A stretch of DNA of 11,743 bases, taken from NCBI GenBank assembly GCA_023249255.1, contig JAHFCY010000089.1, positions 1 through 11,743 on the forward strand, in the 5' to 3' direction. The DNA comes from Candidatus Lindowiibacteriota bacterium (GTDB lineage: Bacteria; Lindowbacteria; 2-12-FULL-62-27). The translations under genes were made by a program, and so were the position numbers. Positions 1 to 5,876 of the stretch are shown one piece after another. The notes below the pieces were generated by a model that saw nothing but the letters and a program-made list of their open reading frames with translations, did no database searches and was not told the DNA's origin. Each line of letters opens with the position of its first letter. The stretch's first letter is position 1.

Positions 1-178
1 GTCCCGCGACGGACCCGACGATACTGCGGCTGACGGCCTTGTCCATGCTGTCGACGATCGATCCGCCCACCACGAAAAAAAATGTGCCCACGAGGATGAT
101 GAAGCCGATGACCACGTTCAGAAAACTGGAGAAGAGGTTCCGAAGAGAGGTCTGGAGCAGAAGGACCATCCAGCCCAT
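1..178 (-). CDS. ABC transporter permease, FtsX/MacB/LolE-like, N-terminal part (cut by window edge)
   Basis: This is the membrane subunit of an ABC exporter, the partner of the ATPase just upstream. Only the first 59 residues are inside the window. They begin MGWMVLLLQTSLRNLFSSF, then a hydrophobic helix at about residues 17-39, then GGSIVDSMDKAVSRSIVGSVAG. The short cytoplasmic lead with an SLRN motif, one transmembrane helix and then an extracytoplasmic segment is the usual start of FtsX/MacB/LolC-E permeases. The start codon at 178 overlaps the ATPase stop by one base (TGATG), so translation is almost certainly coupled. Whether it handles lipoproteins, a lipid or a toxic compound cannot be told from this fragment. 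The rest of the protein lies to the left of the window. Confidence 0.75.
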   Translation of the reverse strand, partial: MGWMVLLLQTSLRNLFSSFLNVVIGFIILVGTFFFVVGGSIVDSMDKAVSRSIVGSVAG

Positions 179-882
179 CACCGGCTCCCGTCGGGCGCGG
201 TCTGACCGTTGGCGATTCTTCCATCGGCCAGGCGAACGACCGAGTTGGCGTGGGACATGACCTTGGCGTCATGGGTGGAGAAGATGAAGGTTGTCAACTC
301 TTCGCGGTTCATCTCCTTCATCAGGTCGATGATGGTTTCTCCCGTCACCGAATCCAGATTGGCGGTGGGTTCGTCCGCGAGGACGATTTTGGGCCGGCCC
401 ACGAGCGCCCGGGCGACGGCCACCCTCTGGCGCTGGCCCCCGGAAAGCTCGCTCGGCCTGTGCTTCGAGTGCGTGTCGAGGCCCACCTTCGCCAGGAGTT
501 CATCCACGCGTTTCGCCCTCTCCCGCGCCGACAGCCTGCGCTGAAGAAGCAACGGGAATTCCACGTTCTGGAAGACGGAAAAGACGGGCACGAGGTTGAA
601 ACTCTGGAAGATGAACCCGAGGGTATTCAGTCGAAGGTCGGTCAATTGTCGGTCGTTCAATCGTTTTGTGTCGTGGCCGTCGACGAGGACCGTGCCCGCC
701 GTGGCGACGTCCACGCATCCGATGAGATTGAGCAGCGTGGTCTTGCCGGACCCGGACGGCCCGACGATCGAAAGGAAATCTCCCGGCGCCACGGAGAGGT
801 TCACCCCCCGTAGCGCGGGCACCACCACCTTATCGAGAGGATATTCCTTGTGGACGTCCTTGATGGAAACGATCTCGGCCAT
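178..882 (-). CDS. ABC exporter ATP-binding protein, LolD/MacB family
   Basis: The cytoplasmic ATPase of a LolCDE/MacB-type exporter, 234 residues, the normal length for a stand-alone LolD-like subunit. All nucleotide-binding motifs are present: Walker A GPSGSGKT at 41-48, Q-loop Gln93, signature LSGGQ at 146-150, Walker B VLADE at 167-171, D-loop NLD at 175-177 and switch His204 in STHD. The N-terminus, IVSIKDVHKEYPL followed by VPALRGVNL, is typical of this family. The start at 882 has a good ribosome-binding site (AAGGAG, 6 bases upstream). The permease follows with a one-base overlap. Family members power extraction of lipoproteins from the inner membrane or export of peptides and macrolides. 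The substrate here is unknown, so I give no gene symbol. Confidence 0.92.
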   Translation of the reverse strand: MAEIVSIKDVHKEYPLDKVVVPALRGVNLSVAPGDFLSIVGPSGSGKTTLLNLIGCVDVATAGTVLVDGHDTKRLNDRQLTDLRLNTLGFIFQSFNLVPVFSVFQNVEFPLLLQRRLSARERAKRVDELLAKVGLDTHSKHRPSELSGGQRQRVAVARALVGRPKIVLADEPTANLDSVTGETIIDLMKEMNREELTTFIFSTHDAKVMSHANSVVRLADGRIANGQTAPDGSR

Positions 883-917
883 GTGTCCGCTCCTTCTTGG
901 ATGAATGATGGGGATGG

Positions 918-941
918 AACATTTTTTAACATTGTAACATT
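918..941. repeat. Three AACATT direct repeats in the ABC exporter leader
   Basis: AACATT occurs three times, at 918-923, 928-933 and 936-941, spaced 10 and 8 bases apart, in an AT-rich island within otherwise GC-rich sequence. The repeats overlap the candidate -10 element and probable transcription start of the exporter operon. Clustered copies close to helical spacing are the kind of pattern a repressor site gives, but the unit is short and AT-rich sequence can produce it by chance. Confidence 0.3.
931..936 (-). promoter_or_regulatory. Candidate extended -10 promoter element for the ABC exporter operon
   Basis: On the minus strand the sequence reads TGTTACAAT: a TACAAT hexamer (5 of 6 matches to TATAAT) preceded by a TG at the extended -10 position. 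It would place transcription initiation about 40 bases before the ATPase start codon. No good -35 hexamer is seen 16-18 bases further upstream, which extended -10 promoters can tolerate. This is a motif match only. Confidence 0.35.
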
Positions 942-1027
942 TGCCGGTTCACTTGATCCCGGAGCAGTGGACAGGTCGAACAAATCCAAAAACTCCGTTG
1001 GGACTTTGTTTGCCATGTCCGTTCCTC

Positions 1028-1057
1028 GAGGACACACGTGATGATTTTCATGTCCTC
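1028..1057. repeat. Inverted repeat with 7 bp perfect arms
   Basis: GAGGACA at 1028-1034 pairs perfectly with TGTCCTC at 1051-1057 across a 16-base loop, between the histone-like gene and the ABC exporter genes. There is no T-run directly after the stem on either strand, so it is not a standard intrinsic terminator. It could be a dyad operator or an RNA hairpin in the intergenic transcript. Its left arm overlaps the small palindrome CCTCGAGG at 1024-1031. Confidence 0.3.
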
Positions 1058-1158
1058 ATGCCCGTGAGTTAGAAATCCGCCACCTCCGGAAATTCCGTCC
1101 TGATTGATGACCCGAAGGCGCCGGGCCGGATTGGATTCTCGTCAATCGACTGCGGAAC

Positions 1159-1356
1159 TTAAGCGCAGGCGCAGAAGTCGTGCTTGCGGACTGTCTTTCG
1201 ACCGTTGGCTTTGGCGCGGACTGCCGCCTCGCCGATGTACCAATGAACCACCGCGTTCAATCCATCCAGCGCGTCGCCCGCCGTGTTGCATTTGGCTTTC
1301 TTCAGCAACCCCTTCACCTTGCTCGACACAACCAGCATTTCCAGTTTCTTGGCCAT
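1159..1356 (-). CDS. Small bacterial histone-fold DNA-binding protein
   Basis: A 65-residue basic protein that I read as a single histone-fold domain. It starts MAKKLEMLVVSSKVKGLLKK, a lysine-rich first helix. A long central helix follows at about residues 27-50 (DALDGLNAVVHWYIGEAAVRAKA). It ends NGRKTVRKHDF at 51-61. The RxTxxxxD pattern (Arg53, Thr55, Asp60) is the conserved loop-2 signature of archaeal histones such as HMfB. The protein stops almost at once after it, so the third helix is missing or very short, as in described bacterial histones such as Bdellovibrio Bd0055. The ending CACA, with two cysteines, is unusual. An excellent ribosome-binding site (GAGGAG) lies 7 bases before the ATG at 1356. 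Expected role: a dimeric nucleoid protein that binds or bends DNA. The gene stands alone. The assignment is by motif and helix pattern, not by alignment. Confidence 0.75.
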   Translation of the reverse strand: MAKKLEMLVVSSKVKGLLKKAKCNTAGDALDGLNAVVHWYIGEAAVRAKANGRKTVRKHDFCACA

Positions 1357-1447
1357 TGAAGCCTCCTCTGTTGTTGGAATTCAGAAAACTGCAGGGCATC
1401 AAATCAGTTTGGCGCAAACGTGTCATCCATCGCAGCGATAATTTTTC

Positions 1448-1521
1448 AGGAGGAGGATGTGAGCGTCCGCGGGAATCTCAAGGCTGCCGCGTTCGCCGCC
1501 GGGATTCCTTGCCGCGCCTGA
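1448..1521 (+). promoter_or_regulatory. Possible leader peptide with strong ribosome-binding site upstream of the membrane protein/ABC-F pair
   Basis: A near-perfect Shine-Dalgarno tract AGGAGGAGG (1448-1456) is followed by overlapping starts. ATG at 1457 is an immediate start-stop (ATGTGA). GTG at 1459 opens a 20-codon frame reading VSVRGNLKAAAFAAGIPCRA and ending at 1521. No longer gene uses this ribosome-binding site. A GGAATC/GATTCC inverted repeat lies inside the frame. Genes for ribosome-protecting ABC-F proteins are sometimes controlled by leader-peptide attenuation, so a sensing leader is conceivable. No terminator or anti-terminator pair was worked out. Confidence 0.25.
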
Positions 1522-1558
1522 CTCCTTTTATCTTCCGCACAAGGTAGAATAAACAGCC

Positions 1559-1723
1559 ATGCGCGATAAAAAATTGATCATGCTTGGGATGATTGTCGGT
1601 TCGACGGTCGGCGGTTACGTTCCGGTGATCTGGGGCGGTTCTGCGTTTTCATTCAGTTCGATCGTGTGTGGATTAATCGGTGGTATTGCCGGAATATACT
1701 TTTCCTGGAAATTGCTCCGCTGA
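1559..1723 (+). CDS. 54-residue glycine-rich small membrane protein
   Basis: A short open frame reading MRDKKLIMLGMIVGSTVGGY at its N-terminus and ending IYFSWKLLR. It has two predicted transmembrane helices, at about residues 6-25 and 33-50, separated by a loop containing Trp25-Gly-Gly. Glycines at 10, 14 and 18, then 38, 41, 42 and 45 give glycine-zipper spacing suited to tight helix packing. Charged residues occur only at the two ends. I recognise the layout from short conserved hypothetical proteins found widely in bacteria but know no function. It ends 16 bp before the ABC-F gene on the same strand, so the two are probably co-transcribed. The ribosome-binding site is weak (AAGG about 14 bases before the ATG). 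The coherent hydrophobic pattern argues against a chance frame. Confidence 0.6.
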   Translation: MRDKKLIMLGMIVGSTVGGYVPVIWGGSAFSFSSIVCGLIGGIAGIYFSWKLLR

Positions 1724-1739
1724 AGGGTCGATAACTACA

Positions 1740-3515
1740 ATGAAGGTCCTGCTTGAACTGAACAATATCCGCAAGGCTTACGGCGATCGTGTCATTTTAG
1801 ACGGAGCCAGTGTGTGCATGTCCGATGATCAGAAAGTCGGCGTGATCGGGCGAAATGGCGCCGGGAAGTCCACCCTCTGCAGGATTATTACCGGCCACGA
1901 GGACGCGGACAGCGGCGCGGTCAATACGAGCGCGTCATTTCGGCTGGCCTACCTGGAACAGCACGATCCTTACCGGTTGGATGAAACCGTCATGGGGTTC
2001 CTTCAGAGATATACCGGCAGGGAGGAATGGCAATGCGGCAAAGTGGCCGGGTCTTTTCAACTGAAGAACGAACTCTTGAAAGCCGAGATCGGGAGTTTGC
2101 CCGGTGGATTTCGCACTCGCGTCAAGCTGACGTCGATGCTTCTCGCCGAACCCAATTTCCTCATCATGGATGAGCCGTCCAATTATCTAGATTTAAAAAC
2201 CCTTATTTTGCTTGAGGAGTTTCTCCGGGATTTTCGCGGCGGATTCATGCTTGTTTCCCACGACCGGGAGTTTTTGATGCGGACGTGTACTCATACGCTG
2301 GAGATCGAAAGAGGCGATTGCGTTCTGTATCCCGGGACAGTCGAGGACTACCTGATCTTCAAGGAAGAACAGAAAGAACAGGTGATGAGTTACAACAAAA
2401 CGATCGAGGCCAAACAACGACAGCTCAAACTATTTGTGACCCGGTTTGGAGCCAAGGCGTCGAAGGCGAGCCAGGCGAGATCGAAGATGAAACAGATCGC
2501 CAAGTTGAAGACCATCGAAGTCGGACATGCGCTGGGAAATGTGGTGATCAAGATTCCGAATGTCGACAAGCAGAATAAGCTTGCGCTTTCCTGTGATGAT
2601 CTGGCCGTCGGCTATCCGGATAAGCTTGTGGCGAGCAAAATTAATATGGAGATTCAACATGGTAAACACGTCGCGGTCCTGGGCGATAACGGGCAGGGGA
2701 AAACAACTTTCCTTCGCACCCTCGCGGGCGGTCTGGAGCCCAAAGGCGGATCGTTCAAGTGGGGGCATGAGCTTGAGATCGGCTATTATGCCCAGCATGT
2801 ATTCACGGAGCTGGATACAAACTCGGACGTATACACCCATCTGGCGGATCAAGCCGCGGACGGTGTCAGCCGGCAGGAAATCCTGAATCTTGCCGGAAGT
2901 TTTTTGTTCAAGGGTGATGACGTGCGAAAAAAGATTTCGGTATTGAGCGGAGGCGAAAGAGCCCGTACCTGCCTTGCGGGCCTGTTGCTGGCGAAACGAC
3001 AGGTGCTGATCTTCGACGAGCCGACCAACCATCTCGATTTCGAGACCGTCGAAGCCCTGGGCCGGGCTCTCAAAACATTCAGTGGCACGGTATTCTTTGT
3101 CAGCCACGACCGCACGTTCGTCAATCTGGTGGCGACGGAAATCATCGAAGTTCATAACGGCTCGGTCCGGAAGCACGCGGGCGATTATGAGGACTATGTG
3201 TACCATCTTGAAAAACGGATCAAGGAAGAATTACGGACAGGAATTGCGATTGAATCCAAATCCTCAAAGCCCGAAATCCCGGTCGACCGGACCCGCAAAG
3301 AAATCCGGGACGAGATGCGGAAATCTTCGTCCCGGATAAAAAAGATTGAAGAGAGGCTTGAGATTCTCAAGAAAGAGCGAGACGGCATTCAACGGGAGTT
3401 CGAGGGCGCCTCCGGATGGTCGCGCGAACGCAACGCGCGGTATGAGGAGCTTGAGCGATTGATCCGCGCCGACGAGGACCTCTGGATCGAGGTGAACTCG
3501 AAGCTGGAAAAATAA
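1740..3515 (+). CDS. ABC-F family ATPase (translation factor/ribosome protection type)
   Basis: A soluble protein of 591 residues with two ABC domains and no membrane segments, the ABC-F layout (EttA, Uup, YheS, antibiotic-resistance ABC-F). Domain 1: Walker A GRNGAGKS at 37-44, a degenerate signature LPGGF at 120-124, Walker B LIMDEP at 141-146, His174. The inter-domain linker, about 203-275, carries the basic FVTRFGAKASKASQARSK segment (232-249), the arm that reaches toward P-site tRNA on the ribosome. Domain 2: Walker A GDNGQGKT at 315-322, LSGGE at 402-406, Walker B LIFDEP at 423-428, His456. Residues 517-591 form a charged C-terminal coiled coil, as in Uup/YheS-like members. I chose the ATG at 1740, just before VLLELNNIRKAYG, over a GTG at 1680 because the extra 20 residues overlap the preceding gene and do not resemble the family. 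It probably relieves ribosome stalling; a resistance role is possible but unproven. Confidence 0.93.
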   Translation: MKVLLELNNIRKAYGDRVILDGASVCMSDDQKVGVIGRNGAGKSTLCRIITGHEDADSGAVNTSASFRLAYLEQHDPYRLDETVMGFLQRYTGREEWQCGKVAGSFQLKNELLKAEIGSLPGGFRTRVKLTSMLLAEPNFLIMDEPSNYLDLKTLILLEEFLRDFRGGFMLVSHDREFLMRTCTHTLEIERGDCVLYPGTVEDYLIFKEEQKEQVMSYNKTIEAKQRQLKLFVTRFGAKASKASQARSKMKQIAKLKTIEVGHALGNVVIKIPNVDKQNKLALSCDDLAVGYPDKLVASKINMEIQHGKHVAVLGDNGQGKTTFLRTLAGGLEPKGGSFKWGHELEIGYYAQHVFTELDTNSDVYTHLADQAADGVSRQEILNLAGSFLFKGDDVRKKISVLSGGERARTCLAGLLLAKRQVLIFDEPTNHLDFETVEALGRALKTFSGTVFFVSHDRTFVNLVATEIIEVHNGSVRKHAGDYEDYVYHLEKRIKEELRTGIAIESKSSKPEIPVDRTRKEIRDEMRKSSSRIKKIEERLEILKKERDGIQREFEGASGWSRERNARYEELERLIRADEDLWIEVNSKLEK

Positions 3516-3557
3516 ACAGGAATCATTGATCGGGGGAATTAAACGGAGTCCGAAAAA

Positions 3558-4892
3558 TCACTCTTCAATCTTGTACGTTTCAATTTTGTTGTAGAGGCGG
3601 GTCCGGGAAATGCCGAGGAGCCGGGCGGCCTGGGATTTGTTTCCAGCAGCGGCCTTGAGGGCGCGTTCGATCAAGACTTTTTCCGATTCGGTGAGGCTCG
3701 GGACGTCGCCGACGTGCGCGGTCGTGGCGACGCGGATCGTGGCCGGAAGATCGGTGGCTTCGACGCGGTCCTTCACGCCCATCGCAAAGCAACCTTCGAT
3801 GACGTTCTCAAGCTGGCGGACGTTGCCGGGCCAGGGATGCGACTGCAGAACGTCCATGGCTTGCGGCGAGACCCCGCCGACCGTGCGGCCGAAAATTGAA
3901 TTGAACCGATCGATGAAATGAGACACGAGGACGGGAACGTCCTCGCGGCGGTCGCGCAGGGGCGGGATCTGAATCGTGATGACCGAAAGCCGGTAATATA
4001 AATCCTCGCGAATCTGTTTCGACTCGATCGCGTCCTCGACGTTCTGGTTGGTGGCCGCGACGATCCGGGCGTCGACCTTCCGTTCGCGCGCGTCACCGAC
4101 GGGCCGGATGGCTTTTTCCTGAAGAGCGCGGAGGAGTTTGACCTGGGCGGCCGGGGCCATCTCGCCGATTTCGTCGAGAAAGAGCGTGCCCTTGTCTGCC
4201 GCGACAAACATGCCGTCGTGGTCGGCCACCGCCGTCGTGAACGCGCCTTTCTTGTGTCCAAAGAGTTCGCTTTCGATAAGCTCGCGCGGCAGAGCGCCGC
4301 AGTTGACAGGAATGAACGGCTGTTTGGCCCGGTCGCTCTGATCGTGAATCGCGCGGGCGACCATCTCCTTGCCCGTGCCGCTTTCGCCGAGGATCAACAC
4401 GGGGCTTTCGACGCTCGCGGCCGCCGAGATTTTTTCAAAGACGGCGCGCATGGAGGCGGACCGGCCGATGATTCCTTCGACCCCTGCGGCCCGCCGGATT
4501 TCCTTCCGCAATTTTCGGACTTCAATCTCGAGTTTCCTTTTTTCGCTGAACCGCCCGACGGTCGCAAGCAGCTCCTCTTTCGTGAACGGTTTGGTGATGT
4601 AGTCGGCCGCGCCGAGTTTCATCGCTTCGACGGCGGTTTTGACGGTGCCGTAGCCCGTCATGAGGACGACCGGCAGGCCCGGTTTATTTTTTGTGATCCA
4701 CTTCAAAAGCCCGATGCCGTCGACGGGACCGGGCATCCGAAGATCGGTCAGGACGATGTCCGCTCCTTCAGCGATCTCCTTGATCGCCGCCTCGCCGCTT
4801 GGTGCCACCAGCGTCTGGTATCCGGCGCGTTTGAGCAGACGTTCACAACTCGACAGCATGTCCGGATCATCTTCGACGATCAGCACGTTCAT
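3558..4892 (-). CDS. NtrC/AtoC-family sigma-54-type response regulator with GAFTTA loop
   Basis: A 444-residue regulator with the full NtrC layout. The receiver domain at about 1-118 has acidic residues 7-9, phospho-acceptor Asp50 (VLTDLRMP), Thr79 and Lys101. A central AAA+ domain at about 138-370 has Walker A GESGTGKE (169-176), Walker B LFLDEIGE (237-244) and the REDLYYRL region (295-302). A C-terminal Fis-type helix-turn-helix spans about 418-441 (KSQAARLLGISRTRLYNKI). The sigma-54-contacting loop reads GAFTTA (216-221) instead of the nearly invariant GAFTGA, so coupling to sigma-54 may be altered. It is the last gene of an operon, 9 bp after its kinase, and is presumably phosphorylated by it. 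The gene converges on the ABC-F gene with 42 bp between stops and no clear terminator hairpin there. Targets are unknown; the palindromic site at 7429 is one candidate. Confidence 0.93.
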   Translation of the reverse strand: MNVLIVEDDPDMLSSCERLLKRAGYQTLVAPSGEAAIKEIAEGADIVLTDLRMPGPVDGIGLLKWITKNKPGLPVVLMTGYGTVKTAVEAMKLGAADYITKPFTKEELLATVGRFSEKRKLEIEVRKLRKEIRRAAGVEGIIGRSASMRAVFEKISAAASVESPVLILGESGTGKEMVARAIHDQSDRAKQPFIPVNCGALPRELIESELFGHKKGAFTTAVADHDGMFVAADKGTLFLDEIGEMAPAAQVKLLRALQEKAIRPVGDARERKVDARIVAATNQNVEDAIESKQIREDLYYRLSVITIQIPPLRDRREDVPVLVSHFIDRFNSIFGRTVGGVSPQAMDVLQSHPWPGNVRQLENVIEGCFAMGVKDRVEATDLPATIRVATTAHVGDVPSLTESEKVLIERALKAAAGNKSQAARLLGISRTRLYNKIETYKIEE

Positions 4893-4901
4893 GGATATGG
4901 G

Positions 4902-5876
4902 TCAGTCTCCGCCGATGGATGCCGCGGCGAGCGGGTTGACGCTCGGCGGCGTGGCGGGCAGATCGACGATGAACGTCGATCCTCTGTCCGGCGCTGATTC
5001 GACGCGGATGGATCCGCCGTGGTCCTCGGCGATGCGCTGGGCGACCGCCAGTCCCAACCCCGTGCCCTTGTCGGCCGCCTTGGTCGTGAAAAACGGCTCA
5101 AAAATATGCGGCATGACGTCCGGCGGGATGCCCGCGCCGCCGTCGTTCACGAAAATGCACAGCCGACCGTTGCCCCCCACAATCGTTCGAACCGTGATCC
5201 GACCACCGTTGGGCTGTGCGTCGACGGCATTTTGAATGAGATTGAAGATCAGCTGTTCGATGAGATTGACGTTGCAGAACACCGCGCATTCGTTGCAGTC
5301 GACGACGGTTTCAAATTGGATACCGCGTTTTTTCATTTCATGATCGAAGAGCGTCGCCACCCGGCGGATGACAAAACAGATGCTCTCCTCCCGGTCGGCC
5401 TCCCGGTGTGGTTTGGCGTAGAGGAGGAGATTTCGCACGACTCCCTTGCAATAGTGCGTGTTGCGCAGAATTTTTTGAACTTCCTGATGGAATTCGTCGT
5501 TGCCGTTCAGTTCCTCGTCCAGCATTTCCGCCGTGAGCATGATCGAGCCGAGCGGGGTGTTGAGCTGGTGGGCGACGCCGGCGGCGATTTTGCCGATGGC
5601 CGCCATTTTTTCGGTGTCTGCCATCTGCCGGTCAAACAGCGCCTGTTTTTCGGCGACCGCCTCCTCGAATTTTCGGCGGCTGCGCAGAACGAAAAATCCG
5701 GCCCAGGCGGCCAGAAGCAGAGCGCAGACAAGGCCGTGGGACACAAAGAGCGCGTGGACTTCGGGGATTGAAAGACCGGCAAAATAATTCGAAGCGACCA
5801 GTTGAAAAACGCCCCAGAACAAAACCGCAAGCGTGAGGCCGGTGAGGACGACGAGCAGACGAGATGTCTGTTTCAT
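4902..5876 (-). CDS. Membrane sensor histidine kinase, NtrB-like
   Basis: A 324-residue inner-membrane kinase. Two transmembrane helices, at about residues 7-29 and 44-65, enclose a loop of only about 14 residues, so there is no real extracytoplasmic sensor domain. A short coiled stretch (66-95) leads into the dimerisation domain with phospho-acceptor His103 in AHQLNTPLGS. The ATPase domain has the N box with Asn212 and Asn216 (FNLIQNAVDA), D box VNDGGAGI (Asp245), F box FEPFFTTK (259-266) and G2 box GTGLGL (271-276). No PAS or GAF domain is present, so the signal must be sensed within the membrane or through a partner protein. Its ATG overlaps the stop of the flavoenzyme gene by 4 bp (ATGA) and no ribosome-binding site precedes it, implying translational coupling. 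Its partner is the NtrC-type regulator downstream. Confidence 0.93.
   Translation of the reverse strand: MKQTSRLLVVLTGLTLAVLFWGVFQLVASNYFAGLSIPEVHALFVSHGLVCALLLAAWAGFFVLRSRRKFEEAVAEKQALFDRQMADTEKMAAIGKIAAGVAHQLNTPLGSIMLTAEMLDEELNGNDEFHQEVQKILRNTHYCKGVVRNLLLYAKPHREADREESICFVIRRVATLFDHEMKKRGIQFETVVDCNECAVFCNVNLIEQLIFNLIQNAVDAQPNGGRITVRTIVGGNGRLCIFVNDGGAGIPPDVMPHIFEPFFTTKAADKGTGLGLAVAQRIAEDHGGSIRVESAPDRGSTFIVDLPATPPSVNPLAAASIGGD

Noticed and set aside
801-1016. Minus-strand frame starting MANKVPTEF with a GAGGA ribosome-binding site
   Set aside because: Its second half is an out-of-frame overlap with the well-supported ABC ATPase, the composition is low in structure, and the candidate exporter promoter lies inside it. 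A short real peptide is not excluded but unsupported.
3516-3557. Possible bidirectional terminator between the convergent ABC-F and regulator genes
   Set aside because: Only a CGGA/TCCG dyad with a one-base loop is visible, which cannot form a stable hairpin.
4218-4997. Long plus-strand frame (259 codons) opposite the regulator
   Set aside because: It is antisense to the receiver and AAA+ domains, which carry all expected motifs. High GC at the third codon position produces such frames.
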